A DNA stretch of 10,681 nucleotides from an uncultured Bariatricus sp. (GTDB lineage: Bacteria > Bacillota > Clostridia > Lachnospirales > Lachnospiraceae). Positions 6,572-10,681 of the stretch are shown here, in pieces; the first letter of the stretch is position 1; the number at the start of each line of letters is the position of its first letter. Under the pieces are notes generated by a model. The model had not been told where the DNA came from. It ran no database searches and worked only from the letters and a program-made list of their open reading frames with translations. Both the position numbers and the translations under genes were made by a program. The stretch covers positions 1-10,681 of the forward strand of contig CAKRFP010000054.1 in NCBI GenBank assembly GCA_934320645.1, read 5' to 3'.

Positions 6572-7876
6572 TTATTTCAGATACTGTACACTGTACGGCG
6601 GCATCTCAAGCTGTCCGTTCATCTGGATTTCATTTCCGGTGAGCAGGTCGGTCATTGTGCCTCCGAGTTCGCCATTGTGCGCGGTAAACGGTGCGTCCGA
6701 TGCATTGATCGCAACCAGCATCCGTTCATCATCGGTCCGACGCTCAAAGATGAGCTGATGGTTGGTCAGGACAACATTGCGGTAGCTTCCGTGGCAGAGT
6801 GCATTGCTTCCGGTTCTGACGTGGATCATTTTTTTGATCTCTTTGGTCAGTTCATTTGGCTTGGGTTCTTCAAAGCATGGACGAAGGGCGTAGTCATTAT
6901 TTGGTGCTTTGACGCCTTCCTCGCCCCATTCGCTTCCATAATAGATACAAGGAACGCCCGGCATACCAAGAAGAAGTCCGTAAGTCAGCGGCAGATGGTT
7001 CTTGTTGGTCAGGATACTTGCGATTCGTGTGACGTCATGATTATCAACAAAGGACATCAGATGCTTGCCGCGGTAAATGCACCACTGCTCCGGACCGTAC
7101 TGACGGTTCAAAGAATGTGCAATCTCGAACATGTTCATACTGTTGAAGCTGGAGTAAATTCCCTTGTAGCATTCGTAATTTGTGCAGCTGTGCAGCATTT
7201 CGTCATTGACGATCTGGTTGTAATCGCCGAAGAGGACTTCTCCGATCAGGGCGAAATCCGGCTTTAATTCCTGGCAGTAGTTGCGCAGGCGCTTCATAAA
7301 GTTGCGGTCCAGACAGTATGCAACATCCAGGCGGAGACCATCGATGTCAAATTCATCGATCCAGCCTTTGACACATTCCAGAAGATAGTCCACAACAGAC
7401 GGATTGGCAAGATTCAGTTTGACCAATTCAAAATGTCCTTCCCATCCCTCATACCAGAAGCCGTCATTGTAGCAGGAATTACCGTCGAAGTTGATGCAGA
7501 ACCAGTCCTTGTACGGAGAATCCCATTTCTTTTCCTGAACATCTTTAAATGCCCAGAAACCACGTCCGACGTGGTTGAATACGCCGTCAAGAACGATCTT
7601 TACATTGTGTGCGTGAAGATCTTTGCATACGTCTGCAAAATCTTCGTTGGTTCCAAGCCGACAGTCGATTTTTTTATAATCTCTGGTATCATAGCCATGA
7701 TTGTCTGATTCAAAAATCGGGTTCAATAATATAGAAGAGACACCTAAGGATTCCAGATAGCTACTCCAGTCTTTGAGTTTTAAGATGCGTGATACGGTCT
7801 TGCCGTCATTGGCGGTCGGAGCGCCGCAGAATCCTATTGGATAAATCTGATAAAAAATTCCTTCATAAGCCCACAT
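6572..7876 (-). CDS. GH13 alpha-amylase-family glycoside hydrolase, cytoplasmic
   Basis: This enzyme acts on alpha-glucans or malto-oligosaccharides by the GH13 retaining mechanism. The 434-residue protein begins directly on the TIM barrel (IFYQIYPIGFCG, 7-18). It carries all four conserved regions: DGVFNH (97-102), GLRLDVAY (180-187, nucleophile Asp184), IGEVLF (211-216, acid/base Glu213) and SFVDNHD (275-281, stabiliser Asp281). The PGVPCIYYGSEWG segment (306-318) and a short beta C-terminal domain follow. There is no signal peptide, so it is intracellular. There is no CBM34-type N-terminal domain, so it is not a full-length neopullulanase or cyclomaltodextrinase. AAAGGCAGG (7886-7894, minus strand) precedes the ATG, and a candidate promoter lies at 7927-7955. 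It is a lone gene, convergent with maf. Exact specificity (maltodextrin hydrolase, glucosidase or transferase) cannot be decided here. Confidence 0.93.
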   Translation of the reverse strand: MWAYEGIFYQIYPIGFCGAPTANDGKTVSRILKLKDWSSYLESLGVSSILLNPIFESDNHGYDTRDYKKIDCRLGTNEDFADVCKDLHAHNVKIVLDGVFNHVGRGFWAFKDVQEKKWDSPYKDWFCINFDGNSCYNDGFWYEGWEGHFELVKLNLANPSVVDYLLECVKGWIDEFDIDGLRLDVAYCLDRNFMKRLRNYCQELKPDFALIGEVLFGDYNQIVNDEMLHSCTNYECYKGIYSSFNSMNMFEIAHSLNRQYGPEQWCIYRGKHLMSFVDNHDVTRIASILTNKNHLPLTYGLLLGMPGVPCIYYGSEWGEEGVKAPNNDYALRPCFEEPKPNELTKEIKKMIHVRTGSNALCHGSYRNVVLTNHQLIFERRTDDERMLVAINASDAPFTAHNGELGGTMTDLLTGNEIQMNGQLEMPPYSVQYLK

Positions 7877-7926
7877 ATTCTAGTACCTGCCTTTAGTCAA
7901 AATTTGGATAAAAATCCCATATATCT

Positions 7927-7955
7927 ATTGTACCAGATGTAGTCAAAAAAATCAA
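7927..7955 (-). promoter_or_regulatory. Candidate promoter of the GH13 gene
   Basis: Read on the minus strand, TTGATT (7955-7950) and TACAAT (7932-7927) are separated by 17 bases, giving a leader of about 43 bases before the ATG. The match is four of six in the -35 and five of six in the -10 box. It is back to back with the rplM promoter. Confidence 0.6.
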
Positions 7956-7974
7956 AAAAATCAGCAAGAAACAG

Positions 7975-8003
7975 TTGACAAAACTTTTGTAACATAATAT
8001 ACT
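7975..8003 (+). promoter_or_regulatory. Near-consensus promoter of the rplM-rpsI operon
   Basis: A perfect TTGACA (7975-7980) and TATACT (7998-8003) are separated by 17 bases. A-rich tracts at 7945-7960 lie 15-30 bases upstream of the -35 box and may help as UP-like elements. The strength fits a ribosomal protein operon. The transcript would start near 8010. Confidence 0.88.
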
Positions 8004-8010
8004 ATACAAG

Positions 8011-8078
8011 TATGACATGAGAAGAAACAGTTTGCACCAAAGCCCCGGAGTGAACTTGTTTTCTATAGAATCTACAAT
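8011..8078 (+). promoter_or_regulatory. Probable ribosomal protein L13 leader (autoregulatory RNA)
   Basis: The 5' untranslated region of rplM can fold a hairpin between GAAACAGTTTGCAC (8024-8037) and GTGAACTTGTTTTC (8050-8063), with a small bulge. The loop CAAAGCCCCGGA (8038-8049) is unusually GC-rich for this AT-rich region. Position and general look fit the L13 leader RNA known upstream of rplM in Firmicutes, thought to let L13 repress its own operon. I compared it only from memory of the family. Confidence 0.6.
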
Positions 8079-8118
8079 GAAAATAATTAGTAAACCGAAA
8101 TTCATAGGAGGTCAACCA

Positions 8119-8547
8119 ATGAAAACTTACATGGCTAATCCAGATAAGATTGAAAGAAAATGGTATGTAGTTGACGCTGAAGGACAGACACTTGGACGTC
8201 TTGCAGCAGAAGTCGCTAAAGTTTTAAGAGGAAAAAATAAACCGGAATTTACACCGCACATCGATACAGGTGACAACGTAATCGTTATCAATGCTGAAAA
8301 GATCAAAGTTACAGGAAAGAAATTAGATCAGAAAGTATACTATCATCACTCAGATTATGTAGGAGGAATGAAAGAAACTACATTAAGAGAAATGATGGCA
8401 AAGAAACCAGAACAGGTTATCGAACTTGCTGTTAAAGGTATGCTTCCAAAAGGACCTCTGGGAAGAACAATGATCAAGAAGCTTCACGTATATGCTGGAG
8501 CAGAACATGCTCATCAGGCTCAGAAACCAGAAGTTTTAACATTTTAG
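8119..8547 (+). CDS. rplM: 50S ribosomal protein L13
   Basis: This is a structural protein of the large ribosomal subunit that binds 23S rRNA early in assembly. The 142-residue length is standard. The start region MKTYMANPDKIERKWYVVDA, LGRLAAEVAKVLRGK (25-39) and the L13 signature from VKGMLPKGPLGR (105-116) through KLHVYAGAEHAH (121-132) are all present. The frame continues upstream to an ATG at 8017, but that would add 34 residues encoded by the leader hairpin. The ATG at 8119 has a perfect AGGAGG (8106-8111) seven bases upstream and gives the normal protein. It is the first gene of the two-gene rplM-rpsI operon, 27 bases before rpsI. Confidence 0.99.
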   Translation: MKTYMANPDKIERKWYVVDAEGQTLGRLAAEVAKVLRGKNKPEFTPHIDTGDNVIVINAEKIKVTGKKLDQKVYYHHSDYVGGMKETTLREMMAKKPEQVIELAVKGMLPKGPLGRTMIKKLHVYAGAEHAHQAQKPEVLTF

Positions 8548-8574
8548 TCAGAGGTTTGAAAGGAGGAAATAAAA

Positions 8575-8967
8575 GTGGCAACAGCTAAATTCTACGGAAC
8601 AGGAAGAAGAAAAAAATCTATCGCAAGAGTATACCTTGTACCAGGTACAGGTAAAATCACAATCAATAAAAGAGATATCGACGAATATTTAGGACTTGAA
8701 ACTCTTAAAGTTGTAGTTCGTCAGCCATTAGTTGCAACTGAAACAGTTGACAAATTTGACGTTCTCGTTAACGTACACGGTGGTGGATATACAGGACAGG
8801 CAGGAGCAATCCGTCACGGAATCGCAAGAGCACTTCTTGAAGCAGATTCTGATTACAGACCGGTACTTAAGAAAGCCGGATACCTTACACGTGATCCACG
8901 TATGAAAGAACGTAAGAAATACGGTCTCAAAGCAGCTCGTAGAGCACCACAGTTCTCTAAACGTTAG
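8575..8967 (+). CDS. rpsI: 30S ribosomal protein S9
   Basis: This small-subunit protein has a C-terminal tail that reaches the P-site tRNA. The 130-residue protein has the typical N-terminal ATAKFYGTGRRKKSIARVYL, the GGGYTGQAGAIRHGIARAL core (69-87), and the conserved basic end (KKYGLKAARRAPQFSKR) finishing in Lys-Arg, so it is complete. It starts with GTG, supported by AGGAGG (8561-8566) eight bases upstream and by the family N-terminus. It is cotranscribed with rplM, and a strong terminator follows 35 bases after the stop. Confidence 0.99.
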   Translation: MATAKFYGTGRRKKSIARVYLVPGTGKITINKRDIDEYLGLETLKVVVRQPLVATETVDKFDVLVNVHGGGYTGQAGAIRHGIARALLEADSDYRPVLKKAGYLTRDPRMKERKKYGLKAARRAPQFSKR

Positions 8968-9001
8968 TCATATCGTTTTTGGACAATTCAATACGATTTA
9001 C

Positions 9002-9036
9002 AACTCCTCAGGACTTCGGTTCTGGGGAGTTTTTTT
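9002..9036 (+). terminator. Strong terminator of the rplM-rpsI operon
   Basis: A 13-bp stem (9002-9014 with 9019-9031, two G-T pairs) is capped by the very stable TTCG tetraloop and followed by a run of T residues to 9036. This is a textbook intrinsic terminator. Confidence 0.95.
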
Positions 9037-9061
9037 GCCAGTAAGTATTTTTAAAATTATC

Positions 9062-9090
9062 TTGAAAGAACGCTGATTTCCACATATAAT
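9062..9090 (+). promoter_or_regulatory. Promoter of the ABC-F gene
   Basis: TTGAAA (9062-9067) and a perfect TATAAT (9085-9090) are 17 bases apart. The inferred leader is only about 38 bases, leaving no room for a long attenuator or a peptide-based antibiotic sensor. Confidence 0.8.
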
Positions 9091-9134
9091 AAAAGACAAT
9101 GTTTAGTGAAATGAACCAGGGAGAATTATAAAAT

Positions 9135-10681
9135 ATGAGTATATTAAATGTTGAACATCTGACACACGGCTTTGGCGACCGTGCCATTTTTGATGATGTG
9201 TCATTCCGCCTTTTAAAAGGGGAGCACATCGGTCTTGTAGGAGCAAACGGAGAGGGTAAATCCACCTTTATGAGTATTGTTACCGGGAAACTTACGCCGG
9301 ACGAGGGAAAGGTAGAATGGGCAAAGAATGTGCGCGCAGGCTATCTGGACCAGCATGCAGTCCTTCAGAGCGGTATGACGATCCAGGACGTGCTGAAAAG
9401 TGCATTTGATCCGCTTTTACAGAAGGAGCAGCGGATGAACGAGATCTGTGAGAGGCTTGGCGAAGTAGATGAGGATGAGATGAATCTTCTGATGGAAGAG
9501 CTTGGAACGATCCAGGACGAGTTGACACTGCATGATTTTTACACGATCGATGCAAAGGTAGAAGAGGTCGCAAGAGCACTGGGACTTCTGGATCTGGGAC
9601 TTGAACGTGATGTTACAGATTTAAGCGGAGGTCAGAGAACAAAGGTTCTTCTGGCAAAGCTTCTGCTTGAGAAGCCGGACATCCTGCTTCTGGACGAACC
9701 GACCAACTATCTGGACGAAGAGCATATTGCATGGCTGAAGCGTTATCTTCTGGATTATGAAAATGCATTCATTCTGATTTCGCATGATATTCCGTTCCTC
9801 AATGAAGTGGTCAATATCATCTATCATATGGAGAATCAGGAACTGAACCGCTACGTGGGAGACTATGATCATTTCCAGGAGGTCTATGCAGTCAAGAAGG
9901 CACAGCTCGAGGCGGCATACCGCAGACAGCAGCAGGAGATCAGTGAACTGAAGGACTTTGTGGCAAGAAATAAAGCCCGTGTTTCTACAAGAAATATGGC
10001 GATGTCCAGACAGAAGAAGCTGGATAAAATGGATGTAATTGAGCTGGCAGCGGAAAAGCCGAAACCGGAATTTAAGTTCCGTTACGGACGGACTCCGGGA
10101 AAAATGTTATTTGAGACCAAAGATCTTGTAATCGGTTATGATGAACCACTTTCCAAGCCGCTGAATTTCCAGATGGAAAGAGGACACAAGATTGCGATTG
10201 TCGGAACCAATGGTATCGGAAAGACTACATTTTTGAAGAGTGTACTTGGTCTGATCCCGGCAATTTCCGGCGAGTGTGAGCTTGGGGAAAATCTTCAGAT
10301 CGGCTATTTTGAACAGGAAGTTAAAGGAGAGAACAAGACAACCTGTATTGAAGAACTGTGGCAGGAATTTCCGTCATTTACCCAGTATGAGGTGCGTTCT
10401 GCCCTTGCAAAATGCGGACTCACTACGAAGCATATTGAGAGCCAGGTAAGGGTACTGAGTGGTGGTGAACAGGCAAAGGTAAGACTCTGTAAGCTGGTCA
10501 ACAGGGACACGAATCTGCTGATCCTGGATGAGCCGACCAATCATCTTGACGTGGATGCAAAGGATTCTCTGAAAAAAGCGATTCAGGAATACAAAGGAAG
10601 TATTCTTCTGATCTGCCATGAGCCGGAATTTTATCAGGATGTGGTAAATGAAGTGTGGGATATGAGCAAGTGGACGATGAA
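9135..10681 (+). CDS. ABC-F family ATPase (partial, 3' end outside window)
   Basis: This is a soluble tandem ABC ATPase of the ABC-F type, without membrane segments; characterised members act on the ribosome in translation quality control or antibiotic protection. 515 codons are visible with no stop. The first cassette has Walker A GANGEGKST (36-44), signature LSGGQ (163-167), Walker B ILLLDEPTN (183-191) and switch His217 (ISHD). An arm-like insertion lies around 88-135. A charged helical linker follows at about 255-305. The second cassette has GTNGIGKTT (357-365), LSGGE (441-445), LLILDEPTNHLD (461-472) and His495 in an ICHEPEF context, where the usual motif is SHD. Both Walker B Glu residues are present, so both sites look active. 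AGGGAG (9118-9123) precedes the ATG. Housekeeping versus resistance role cannot be decided; the short leader and ribosomal neighbourhood favour housekeeping. Confidence 0.93.
   Translation, partial: MSILNVEHLTHGFGDRAIFDDVSFRLLKGEHIGLVGANGEGKSTFMSIVTGKLTPDEGKVEWAKNVRAGYLDQHAVLQSGMTIQDVLKSAFDPLLQKEQRMNEICERLGEVDEDEMNLLMEELGTIQDELTLHDFYTIDAKVEEVARALGLLDLGLERDVTDLSGGQRTKVLLAKLLLEKPDILLLDEPTNYLDEEHIAWLKRYLLDYENAFILISHDIPFLNEVVNIIYHMENQELNRYVGDYDHFQEVYAVKKAQLEAAYRRQQQEISELKDFVARNKARVSTRNMAMSRQKKLDKMDVIELAAEKPKPEFKFRYGRTPGKMLFETKDLVIGYDEPLSKPLNFQMERGHKIAIVGTNGIGKTTFLKSVLGLIPAISGECELGENLQIGYFEQEVKGENKTTCIEELWQEFPSFTQYEVRSALAKCGLTTKHIESQVRVLSGGEQAKVRLCKLVNRDTNLLILDEPTNHLDVDAKDSLKKAIQEYKGSILLICHEPEFYQDVVNEVWDMSKWTM

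Noticed and set aside
6677..7267. 196-codon plus-strand open frame
   Set aside because: It is fully antisense to the GH13 gene, has no ribosome site or family features, and the GH13 motifs are unambiguous.
8017..8118. ATG start adding 34 residues to L13
   Set aside because: The extension is encoded by the leader hairpin; the ATG at 8119 has a perfect AGGAGG and gives the standard L13 length.

Overview
The window looks like ordinary chromosomal DNA from a low-to-moderate GC Firmicute of the class Clostridia, most likely a gut Lachnospiraceae. The reasons are the strong AGGAGG-type ribosome binding sites, sigma-A promoters with 17-bp spacers, a tyrosine T-box riboswitch, an rplM-rpsI operon with a structured leader, and the general style of the proteins. 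The species assignment is inference; no rRNA or other marker is present.

Layout. (1) 49-1742: two overlapping genes for the inner-membrane permeases of a CUT1-type sugar ABC transporter; the binding protein probably lies just before the window. A terminator-like hairpin follows. (2) 1851-1894: a perfect 19-bp inverted repeat of unknown role, then a monocistronic sodium/alanine(glycine) symporter gene of the AGCS family (1968-3371). (3) 3472-6504: a promoter, a complete tyrosine-specific T-box leader (specifier UAC, acceptor-pairing UGGU), a roughly 206-bp imperfect inverted repeat between the leader and the coding region, then tyrS, a flavin-reductase-like gene and maf, packed as one operon and ending at a strong terminator. 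(4) 6572-7876, minus strand: a cytoplasmic GH13 alpha-amylase-family enzyme, convergent with maf and divergent from the ribosomal operon. (5) 7975-9036: rplM-rpsI with a near-consensus promoter, a probable L13 leader hairpin and a UUCG-capped terminator. (6) 9062-10681: a promoter and an ABC-F ATPase gene that runs off the window end (515 codons visible).

How the parts work together. When uncharged tRNA-Tyr accumulates, the T-box should antiterminate and raise TyrRS, and by read-through the flavin reductase and Maf pyrophosphatase. The sugar transporter and the GH13 enzyme both fit oligosaccharide use, but they are separately transcribed and nothing in the sequence links them. The ribosomal proteins and ABC-F ATPase are translation-related housekeeping genes.

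I found no convincing new multi-gene system. The most unusual item is the long inverted repeat between the T-box terminator and tyrS. The perfect 19-bp inverted repeat before the symporter gene is the second.
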